The position numbers were made by a program, and so were the translations under genes. Under the pieces are notes generated by a model. That model worked only from the letters and a program-made list of their open reading frames with translations. It was not told the DNA's origin and did not search any database. This document shows, in pieces, positions 32,142 through 38,133 of a stretch of 38,133 nucleotides of DNA. Position 1 is the first letter of the stretch. Each line of letters begins with the position of its first letter. The DNA comes from Pseudomonas_T sp032052615 (GTDB taxonomy: Bacteria > Pseudomonadota > Gammaproteobacteria > Pseudomonadales > Pseudomonadaceae), in assembly GCA_032052615.1 (NCBI GenBank), contig DAMBWF010000022.1, positions 1-38,133 of the forward strand, written 5' to 3'.

Positions 32142-33866
32142 GTGGAGCTTTTATCCGGCGCAGAAATGGTCGTCCGCTCATTGCGCGACGAAGGTGTCAA
32201 GTACATCTACGGTTACCCGGGCGGTGCGCTGCTGCACATCTACGACGCCCTGTTCAAAGAAAACGAGGTCACCCACATCCTGGTGCGGCATGAGCAGGCC
32301 GCCACCCACATGGCCGACGGCTACGCCCGGGCCACCGGCAAGCCCGGCGTGGTGCTGGTGACCTCCGGCCCCGGCGCCACCAATGCCATCACCGGCATCG
32401 CCACGGCTTACATGGATTCGATCCCGATGGTGATCCTGTCCGGGCAGGTGCCGAGCAACATGGTCGGCACCGATGCCTTCCAGGAAACCGACATGGTCGG
32501 TATTTCCCGGCCCATCGTGAAGCACAGCTTCATCATCAAGCATCCATCGGAAATCCCGGAAGTCATCAAGAAGGCCTTTTACCTCGCCCAGTCTGGTCGT
32601 CCCGGCCCGGTGGTGGTGGACATTCCGAAGGACATGGGCGACCCGGCCCAGAAATTCGAATACGCCTATCCCAAGAAGGTCAAGCTGCGTTCCTACAACC
32701 CGGCGATACGGGGCCATTCCGGGCAGATCCGCAAGGCCGTGGAGATGTTGCTGGCCGCCAAGCGACCGGTTCTCTATTCCGGTGGCGGGGTGATCATGGG
32801 CAACGCCGCCGCGCCGCTCACCGAGCTGGCGCGCCTGCTCGACCTGCCGGTGACCAATACGTTGATGGGCCTGGGCGGTTATCCGGGCGGTGATCGCCAG
32901 TTCATCGGCATGCTGGGCATGCACGGCAGCTACACGGCGAACCTGACCATGCATCACGCCGACGTGATCCTCGCGGTCGGCGCTCGCTTCGACGACCGGG
33001 TAATCAACGGCGCCAGCAAGTTCTGCCCCAACGCCAAGATCATCCACGTCGACATTGATCCGGCCTCGATCTCCAAGACCATCAAGGCCGACATCCCGAT
33101 CGTCGGTCCGGTGGACAGCGTACTCACCGAAATGGTGGCGATCCTCAAGGAAATCGGCGAGAAGCCCCAGCCGGAAACCGTTGCCGCCTGGTGGAAGCAG
33201 ATCGAGGAGTGGCGGGGCGGCCGCGAGCTGTTCCCCTATGACAGGGGCGATGGCAGCCTCATCAAGCCTCAGACGGTGATCGAGACCCTGTGGGAAGTGA
33301 CCGGCGGCGATGCATTCGTGTCCTCCGACGTGGGCCAGCACCAGATGTTCGCGGCGCAGTACTACCGCTTCAACAAACCCAACCGCTGGATCAACTCCGG
33401 CGGCCTCGGCACCATGGGCTTCGGCCTGCCGGCGGCGATGGGGGTGAAGCTCAACTTCCCGGACGAGGACGTCGCCTGCGTCACCGGCGAGGGCAGTATC
33501 CAGATGAACATCCAGGAACTGTCCACCTGCCTGCAGTACGACCTGCCGGTGAAGATCGTCAACCTCAACAACGGCGCGCTGGGCATGGTTCGCCAGTGGC
33601 AGGACATGCAGTACAACAGCCGCTATTCCCATTCGTACATGGAATCGCTGCCGGATTTCGTCAAGCTGGCCGAGGCCTACGGCCACGTCGGCATGCGCAT
33701 CACCGAGCTGAAGGACCTCAAGCCGAAGCTAGAGGAGGCGTTCGCCTTGAAGGACCGCCTGGTGTTCCTCGATATCAAGGTGGACGAGAGCGAGCACGTC
33801 TACCCGATGCAAATCAGAGACGGCGCGATGCGCGATATGTGGCTGAGCAAGACGGAGCGGACCTGA
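32142..33866 (+). CDS. ilvI: Acetolactate synthase large (catalytic) subunit
   Basis: A 574-residue thiamine-diphosphate enzyme that makes acetolactate or acetohydroxybutyrate, the first common step of valine, leucine and isoleucine synthesis. The catalytic Glu is in LVRHEQAATHMADGYARATG (about residues 45-64). The FAD/substrate region has ETDMVGISRPIVKHSF, and the ThDP site is TGEGSIQMNIQELSTCLQYDLPVKIVNLNN (from about residue 448). In that motif the usual GDG reads GEG. I start at the GTG of 32142 because GAGGTG lies 8 bases upstream and the length is typical; a GTG at 32133 is less well supported. The ilvH gene follows 2 bases after the stop. Confidence 0.95.
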   Translation: MELLSGAEMVVRSLRDEGVKYIYGYPGGALLHIYDALFKENEVTHILVRHEQAATHMADGYARATGKPGVVLVTSGPGATNAITGIATAYMDSIPMVILSGQVPSNMVGTDAFQETDMVGISRPIVKHSFIIKHPSEIPEVIKKAFYLAQSGRPGPVVVDIPKDMGDPAQKFEYAYPKKVKLRSYNPAIRGHSGQIRKAVEMLLAAKRPVLYSGGGVIMGNAAAPLTELARLLDLPVTNTLMGLGGYPGGDRQFIGMLGMHGSYTANLTMHHADVILAVGARFDDRVINGASKFCPNAKIIHVDIDPASISKTIKADIPIVGPVDSVLTEMVAILKEIGEKPQPETVAAWWKQIEEWRGGRELFPYDRGDGSLIKPQTVIETLWEVTGGDAFVSSDVGQHQMFAAQYYRFNKPNRWINSGGLGTMGFGLPAAMGVKLNFPDEDVACVTGEGSIQMNIQELSTCLQYDLPVKIVNLNNGALGMVRQWQDMQYNSRYSHSYMESLPDFVKLAEAYGHVGMRITELKDLKPKLEEAFALKDRLVFLDIKVDESEHVYPMQIRDGAMRDMWLSKTERT

Positions 33867-33868
33867 CC

Positions 33869-34360
33869 ATGCGGCACATCATTTCCCTGTTGCTGGAAAA
33901 CGAACCGGGCGCCTTGTCCCGCGTCGTTGGTCTGTTCTCCCAGCGCAACTACAACATCGAAAGCCTCACCGTGGCGCCCACCGAGGACCCCTCGTTGTCG
34001 CGCCTGACCCTGACCACCGTCGGCAAGGACGAGGTGATCGAGCAGATCACCAAGAACCTCAACAAGCTGATCGAGGTGGTGAAGCTGGTGGACCTTTCGG
34101 AAAGCGCCCACATCGAGCGCGAGCTGATGCTGGTCAAGGTGAAAGCCACCGGCGCCCAGCGCGCCGAGGTGAAGCGCACCACCGATATCTTCCGGGGCCA
34201 GATCGTCGACGTGACCAGCAGCGTCTACACCATCCAGTTGACCGGCACCAGCGACAAACTGGACAGCTTCATCCAAGCGATCGGCACCACGTCGATCCTG
34301 GAAACCGTACGCAGTGGCGTCACCGGCATCGCCCGTGGCGACAAAGTGCTCAGCATCTGA
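33869..34360 (+). CDS. ilvH: Acetolactate synthase small (regulatory) subunit
   Basis: A 163-residue regulatory subunit that binds valine and activates the catalytic subunit. The N-terminal ACT domain starts RHIISLLLENEPGALSRVVGLFSQRNYNIESLTVAPTEDP (about residues 2-41), with the Asn/Gly region used for valine binding. The C-terminal domain follows (about 80-160, with GQIVDVTSSVYTIQLTGTSDKLDSFI). The length is standard. It begins 2 bases after ilvI and is followed by ilvC 42 bases later, with a 10-base palindrome ATTCGCGAAT in between. Confidence 0.95.
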   Translation: MRHIISLLLENEPGALSRVVGLFSQRNYNIESLTVAPTEDPSLSRLTLTTVGKDEVIEQITKNLNKLIEVVKLVDLSESAHIERELMLVKVKATGAQRAEVKRTTDIFRGQIVDVTSSVYTIQLTGTSDKLDSFIQAIGTTSILETVRSGVTGIARGDKVLSI

Positions 34361-34402
34361 TATTCGCGAATGGCCGCATGGCCAAGTAACTAGGGGATTT
34401 CC

Positions 34403-35419
34403 ATGAAAGTGTTCTACGACAAAGACTGCGACCTCTCGATCATCCAGGGCAAGAAAGTGGCCATCATCGGCTACGGTTCCCAAGGCCATGCCCATGCCTG
34501 CAACCTCAAGGATTCGGGTGTCGATGTCACCGTCGGTCTGCGTCCCGGCTCCTCTTCCATCGCCAAGGCCGAGGCCCATGGGCTGAAGGTCAGCGACGTA
34601 CCGGCGGCCGTCGCCGCCGCCGACCTGGTAATGGTCCTCACCCCCGATGAGTTCCAGGGCCGCCTGTACAAGGAAGAGCTGGAGCCGAACCTGAAAAAAG
34701 GCGCCACCCTGGCCTTCGCCCACGGTTTCTCCATCCACTACAACCAAGTGGTGCCTCGCGCCGACTTGGACGTGATCATGATCGCGCCGAAGGCGCCGGG
34801 TCACACCGTGCGGTCCGAGTTCGTCAAGGGCGGTGGCATCCCGGACTTGATCGCCATCTACCAGGACGCTTCCGGTAACGCCAAGAACGTCGCCCTGTCC
34901 TATGCCTGCGGTGTCGGCGGCGGCCGGACCGGCATCATCGAGACCACCTTCAAGGACGAGACCGAGACCGACCTGTTCGGCGAGCAGGCCGTGCTCTGCG
35001 GCGGTTGCGTCGAGCTGGTCAAGGCCGGCTTCGAGACCCTGGTGGAAGCCGGCTACGCGCCGGAAATGGCCTACTTCGAGTGCCTCCACGAACTGAAGTT
35101 GATCGTCGACCTGATGTACGAGGGCGGCATCGCCAACATGAACTACTCGATCTCCAACAATGCCGAATACGGCGAGTACGTGACCGGGCCGGAAGTCATC
35201 AACGCCGAATCCCGCGCGGCGATGAGGCATGCGCTCAAGCGCATCCAGAACGGCGAGTACGCGAAGATGTTCATCAGCGAAGGCGCCGGCAACTACCCGT
35301 CCATGACCGCCTACCGCCGCAACAACGCCGCTCACCCGATCGAGCAGGTCGGCGAGAAGCTGCGGGCGATGATGCCGTGGATCTCCGCCAACAAGATCGT
35401 CGACAAGAGCAAGAACTGA
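34403..35419 (+). CDS. ilvC: Ketol-acid reductoisomerase (NADP+)
   Basis: A 338-residue class I (short) KARI, which isomerises and reduces acetolactate to dihydroxyisovalerate. The Rossmann glycine motif GYGSQGHAHA is at residues 24-33. The loop VGLRPGSSS (about 47-55), with its Arg and Ser, indicates NADPH preference. The metal-binding carboxylates are in TDLFGEQAVLCGG (about 190-202) and ECLHELKLIVDLMYEGG (about 226-242). GGGGA precedes the ATG. It is the third gene of ilvI-ilvH-ilvC and is followed by a strong terminator. The product pathway supplies the ketoisovalerate used by PanB. Confidence 0.97.
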   Translation: MKVFYDKDCDLSIIQGKKVAIIGYGSQGHAHACNLKDSGVDVTVGLRPGSSSIAKAEAHGLKVSDVPAAVAAADLVMVLTPDEFQGRLYKEELEPNLKKGATLAFAHGFSIHYNQVVPRADLDVIMIAPKAPGHTVRSEFVKGGGIPDLIAIYQDASGNAKNVALSYACGVGGGRTGIIETTFKDETETDLFGEQAVLCGGCVELVKAGFETLVEAGYAPEMAYFECLHELKLIVDLMYEGGIANMNYSISNNAEYGEYVTGPEVINAESRAAMRHALKRIQNGEYAKMFISEGAGNYPSMTAYRRNNAAHPIEQVGEKLRAMMPWISANKIVDKSKN

Positions 35420-35438
35420 GTCGGCAACACCCTGAAAG

Positions 35439-35462
35439 AACGCGGCCCAGGCCGCGTTTTTT
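35439..35462 (+). terminator. Rho-independent terminator of ilvIHC
   Basis: CGCGGCC (35441-35447) and GGCCGCG (35450-35456) form the stem, followed by six T residues (35457-35462), 20 bases after the ilvC stop. Confidence 0.9.
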
Positions 35463-35489
35463 CATTCCGACGAAAGGCTCTGGTATAAA
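35461..35489 (+). promoter_or_regulatory. Candidate extended -10 promoter of pssA
   Basis: TGG-TATAAA (35481-35489) is an extended -10, with a weak TTCATT -35 (35461-35466) 17 bases upstream. It gives a leader of about 75 bases. Confidence 0.5.
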
Positions 35490-35569
35490 GCACTGCGAAA
35501 TCGGCGCCAGAACCCCCTTCGCCGAAGCCTGTCGTACACATAACCAGTCTCGCTGCACAAGGTATTGTC

Positions 35570-36388
35570 ATGAACGAACGTCCCGAGGAGTCCAACCAGG
35601 CGGCCGACGCCGAAAGCCTGTTGCCGATCGATGAGCACGTCGAGGAAGGGCATGACGCCGAGGGCCGCAAGGTCCGCCATCGTGGCATCTACCTGCTTCC
35701 GAACCTGTTCACCACCGCCAACCTGTTCGCCGGCTTCTATTCCATCGTCAACGCCATGAGCGGCAACTTCTCGACAGCCGCGGCGACCATCTTCGTGGCG
35801 ATGGTGCTGGACAGCCTCGATGGCCGCGTCGCCCGCCTGACCAACACCCAGAGCGCTTTCGGCGCCGAGTATGATTCCCTGTCGGACATGGTCGCTTTCG
35901 GCCTGGCCCCGGCGCTGTTGGCCTACGAATGGGCATTGAGCGACCTGCGCAGCGTTGGCTTGGCCGTGGCCTTCATCTATGTAGCCGGCGCGGCCCTACG
36001 CTTGGCGCGCTTCAACACCCAGATCGGCAAGGTCGACAAGAAATGGTTCATCGGCCTCGCCAGCCCGGCGGCGGCGGGCGTGGTGGCCGGTACGGTCTGG
36101 GCGTTCAGCGATTTCGGCATCAGGGGGTCCAACATGTCCTTCCTGGTCGCTTTCCTGGTTGCGGCGGCCGGGACGCTGATGGTCAGCAACATCAAGTACT
36201 ACAGCTTCAAGGACTTGGACATGAAGGGGCGCGTACCCTTCGTGGCGATCCTCGTCGTGGTGCTGATCTTCGCCGTGGTTTTCAGCGACCCGCCGCGCGT
36301 GCTCTTGCTGATTTTCCTGGCCTATGCGGCGTCGGGCCCGGCGCAGCGCCTGCTGCAATTGCGCCGCCGTCGTAAGTCCGAGGTGTAA
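35570..36388 (+). CDS. pssA: CDP-diacylglycerol-serine O-phosphatidyltransferase
   Basis: A 272-residue membrane phosphatidylserine synthase of the CDP-alcohol phosphatidyltransferase family, the route to phosphatidylethanolamine. The family motif D-x2-DG-x2-AR-x8-G-x3-D-x3-D is complete in DSLDGRVARLTNTQSAFGAEYDSLSD (about residues 83-108). About seven hydrophobic segments follow, for example LLPNLFTTANLFAGFYSIV and VPFVAILVVVLIFAVVF. A polar acidic N-terminal tail (about 1-40) precedes the membrane part. This is the integral-membrane type II enzyme, unlike E. coli PssA. Confidence 0.94.
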   Translation: MNERPEESNQAADAESLLPIDEHVEEGHDAEGRKVRHRGIYLLPNLFTTANLFAGFYSIVNAMSGNFSTAAATIFVAMVLDSLDGRVARLTNTQSAFGAEYDSLSDMVAFGLAPALLAYEWALSDLRSVGLAVAFIYVAGAALRLARFNTQIGKVDKKWFIGLASPAAAGVVAGTVWAFSDFGIRGSNMSFLVAFLVAAAGTLMVSNIKYYSFKDLDMKGRVPFVAILVVVLIFAVVFSDPPRVLLLIFLAYAASGPAQRLLQLRRRRKSEV

Positions 36389-36395
36389 TTTCTCC

Positions 36396-36442
36396 TGGAC
36401 TCCAGAGTCTACTGGGCATCTTCGGTGCCCAGTGGGAGTCCA
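36396..36442 (+). promoter_or_regulatory. Two-tier stem-loop that covers the msrP ribosome-binding site
   Basis: An inner perfect 8-bp stem (ACTGGGCA 36411-36418 with TGCCCAGT 36426-36433, 7-base loop) is stacked on an outer perfect 8-bp stem (TGGACTCC 36396-36403 with GGAGTCCA 36435-36442). The internal loop is AGAGTCT on the left and one G on the right. The GGGAG ribosome-binding site (36434-36438) lies inside the outer stem, and the ATG is only 2 bases beyond it. No T-tract follows, so it is not a terminator. Confidence 0.65.
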
Positions 36443-36444
36443 CC

Positions 36445-37449
36445 ATGCTTATTCAGTCACCTGCCGCTTCCGCCTCTCGCGAGTCCGACGTTACCCCCGA
36501 AGCCCTCTATCTTTCCCGCCGTGCCTTCATGGCGGCCAGCGGTGCATTGGCCGCCGGTTACGGCCTGCCGGGCCGCGCCGACGAGGGCGCTCGTTACCCG
36601 GATGTCGAGGCGGCAAACGCGCCCGGCTGGTTCGTGGAAAAGCTACCTTCCGTCCAATGGCAGGCAATGGTCGCCCAGGGCGAGGCGATCACCCCCTTTC
36701 CCGATGCCACCCACTACAACAACTTTTATGAGTTCGGTACCGACAAGGGGGACCCGGCGAGCCATGCCGAGGCGTTGCGGACCGAGCCTTGGCAAGTGGT
36801 GGTGGATGGCGAGGTGAGCAAGCCGGGCACTTATGACCTGGAGGCCCTGGTCAAGCCCCAGGCCCTGGAGGAGCGTATCTACCGGCTGCGTTGCGTGGAG
36901 GGCTGGTCGATGGTCATTCCTTGGCTCGGCTTCCCCTTGGCGGCCCTGATCAAACAGATGGAGCCCACCGGCCAGGCGCGTTTCGTGCGCTTCGAGACGC
37001 GTGTCGCTCCCGAGCAGATGCCGGGCGTGCGGTCTGGCTTCAGTCTGGTGAACTGGCCTTATGTGGAGGGGCTGCGCCTGGACGAGGCGACTCATCCTCT
37101 GGCTTTCCTCGCGCTAGGCATGTATGGGCGGGTATTGCCCAACCAGAATGGCGCGCCGCTTCGACTGGTCGTGCCGTGGAAGTACGGTTTCAAGAGCATC
37201 AAGTCTATCGTGCGTATCAGCCTGACCCGCGAGCGGCCTCGGACCACCTGGGAAACCATCGCGCCGGAGGAGTACGGTTTCTACGCCAACGTCAACCCTC
37301 AGGTCGACCATCCGCGCTGGAGCCAGGCCCGCGAACGCCGGCTACCGGGCAGTCTCTTCCGGCCTAACGTGATTCCCACTCGATTGTTCAATGGTTACGA
37401 CGAGGTAGCGGGTCTCTATGCGGGCATGGACCTGAGGACTCAGTATTGA
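36445..37449 (+). CDS. msrP: Protein-methionine-sulfoxide reductase catalytic subunit MsrP (YedY)
   Basis: A 334-residue periplasmic molybdopterin enzyme of the sulfite-oxidase fold that reduces oxidised methionine in envelope proteins. It has a twin-arginine signal with RR at residues 25-26 (LSRRAFMAASGALAAGYGLPGRA). YNNFYEFGTDKGDPA (about 92-106) is a family hallmark, and the molybdenum-ligating Cys is Cys150 in RLRCVEGWSM. WKYGFKSIKSIV (about 246-257) also matches. The length is typical. It overlaps msrQ by 4 bases. Its ribosome-binding site is buried in a strong leader hairpin, so translation may be regulated. Confidence 0.95.
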   Translation: MLIQSPAASASRESDVTPEALYLSRRAFMAASGALAAGYGLPGRADEGARYPDVEAANAPGWFVEKLPSVQWQAMVAQGEAITPFPDATHYNNFYEFGTDKGDPASHAEALRTEPWQVVVDGEVSKPGTYDLEALVKPQALEERIYRLRCVEGWSMVIPWLGFPLAALIKQMEPTGQARFVRFETRVAPEQMPGVRSGFSLVNWPYVEGLRLDEATHPLAFLALGMYGRVLPNQNGAPLRLVVPWKYGFKSIKSIVRISLTRERPRTTWETIAPEEYGFYANVNPQVDHPRWSQARERRLPGSLFRPNVIPTRLFNGYDEVAGLYAGMDLRTQY

Positions 37450-38072
37450 AACGCCACGGCTTATGGCGGCTAGCGGTTTTTTTCTCGGGGTGGGTTCCGC
37501 CGCTGATCTGGCTCTATCAGGGCTGGACTCTGCGATTGGGACCCGACCCGGGCAAGGTGCTCGTGGACCGCTTGGGACTGGCGGCGCTCGTGTCGCTATT
37601 GATTACGTTGGCCATGACGCCACTTCGGCGGATCACGGGATGGGGCGGTTGGTTGGCGGTGAGGCGGCAACTCGGCCTGTGGAGTTTCGCCTACGCCGTA
37701 CTGCACCTGCTGGCTTACCTCTTTTTCCTCCTGGCCTTGGATAGCGGGCAACTGATAAAAGATCTGGTAGACCGGCCCTATATCATCGTCGGCGCGCTGG
37801 CTTGGCTCTGCTTGTGGTTGCTGGCGATCACGTCGAATCGCTTTTCAATGCGGCGACTTGGAAAACGATGGAAGACCCTGCATGCGCTCGTCTATCCGGC
37901 TTTGTTGCTGGCGTTGCTGCATATGCTGTGGATCGTTCGGTCCGACCTAAAGGAATGGGTGCTGTATGCAGGGGGCGGTTTTGGCCTGTTGGCCCTGCGT
38001 ATTCCATCGGTCGCCAGATGGCTCGGTCGTCATGCCTTACCGTTCATGCAAGAATTTCGAAAAACTCGTTGA
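37446..38072 (+). CDS. msrQ: Heme-binding membrane subunit MsrQ (YedZ)
   Basis: A 208-residue inner-membrane protein of the ferric-reductase-like family that feeds electrons from the respiratory chain or a flavin reductase to MsrP. About six hydrophobic segments are seen, with heme-ligand histidines in FAYAVLHLLAYLFFLL (about residues 79-94) and LHALVYPALLLALLHMLWIV (about 145-164). The start is a TTG overlapping the msrP stop (TTGA), which implies coupled translation. An unusual start codon is acceptable here because no ATG lies nearby in frame. Confidence 0.93.
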   Translation: MKRHGLWRLAVFFSGWVPPLIWLYQGWTLRLGPDPGKVLVDRLGLAALVSLLITLAMTPLRRITGWGGWLAVRRQLGLWSFAYAVLHLLAYLFFLLALDSGQLIKDLVDRPYIIVGALAWLCLWLLAITSNRFSMRRLGKRWKTLHALVYPALLLALLHMLWIVRSDLKEWVLYAGGGFGLLALRIPSVARWLGRHALPFMQEFRKTR

Positions 38073-38096
38073 CGTGGTTTTCGTTGTCCCTATAAT
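38069..38096 (+). promoter_or_regulatory. Strong promoter, probably of an rRNA operon
   Basis: TTGACG (38069-38074) and a perfect TATAAT (38091-38096) are 16 bases apart and are followed by a GC-rich discriminator (GCGCACCAC), typical of stringently controlled rRNA promoters. From memory, an rRNA operon follows msrQ in P. aeruginosa. The rRNA genes themselves are beyond the window. Confidence 0.65.
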
Positions 38097-38133
38097 GCGC
38101 ACCACTTCCGGCGCGTAGCCAGCGAAAAAGTCC

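Noticed and set aside
33800..35335. Minus-strand open frame opposite ilvH and ilvC
   Set aside because: ilvH and ilvC are certain on the plus strand; the antisense frame has no domain.
36396..36442. The msrP leader structure as a terminator of pssA
   Set aside because: It is not followed by T residues but by the msrP start codon.

Overview
This window is a stretch of chromosome from a high-GC gammaproteobacterium of the Pseudomonas lineage. The evidence is the gene content and order: panC-panB-folK-pcnB, then a CrcZ-type RNA, cbrB-cbrA, gluQ and dksA, a phu heme-uptake locus with a PrrF-type RNA, a cAMP-binding protein, mrcB, ilvIHC, pssA, msrPQ and finally an rRNA-type promoter. From memory this closely follows one continuous region of the P. 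aeruginosa chromosome (roughly PA4690-PA4732). It looks like core chromosome. I see no insertion sequence, prophage, integrase, CRISPR array or tRNA gene.

Layout. Positions 1-7000 (all minus strand) hold the start of a thiolase, an MpaB-type oxygenase, pgi, panC, panB, folK and pcnB. Positions 7040-7610 are non-coding and hold crcZ on the minus strand, with a sigma-54 promoter and a phased array of GTTAC/GTAAC motifs that probably binds CbrB. Next come cbrB, cbrA and the small overlapping gene cbrX, then gluQ and dksA. A divergent aminotransferase-sfsA pair and a Rieske protein lead into the heme locus (16250-24400). There phuR diverges from tonB-phuSTUV-phuW around a Fur box, and a single Fur-box-controlled prrF RNA closes the locus. 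Positions 24400-27740 (minus) encode a cyclic-nucleotide-binding protein, a TfoX C-terminal-domain protein, a small pentapeptide-repeat protein and a phosphotransferase/P-loop kinase fusion. Positions 27846-31261 (plus) carry mrcB, lpoP and a YqcC-like gene. After a minus-strand DUF4124 gene come ilvI-ilvH-ilvC behind a long leader, then pssA and msrP-msrQ. The window ends in the promoter region of a probable rRNA operon.

How the parts work together. CbrA/CbrB with sigma-54 should drive crcZ, whose A-rich motifs titrate Hfq/Crc and relieve catabolite repression. Fur should repress both the heme-uptake genes and prrF, linking heme import to iron sparing. LpoP lies beside the synthase PBP1b that it activates. 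MsrP/MsrQ repair oxidised methionine in the periplasm.

Most of the window is expected biology. The points most worth a second look are: a strong RNA structure that hides the msrP ribosome-binding site; the CbrB-site array and crcZ; the single prrF; a TonB gene inserted in the phu locus; and the absence of panD between panC and pgi, where a strong ribosome-binding site instead heads a reading frame that runs in frame into pgi. I did not find a convincing wholly new system.
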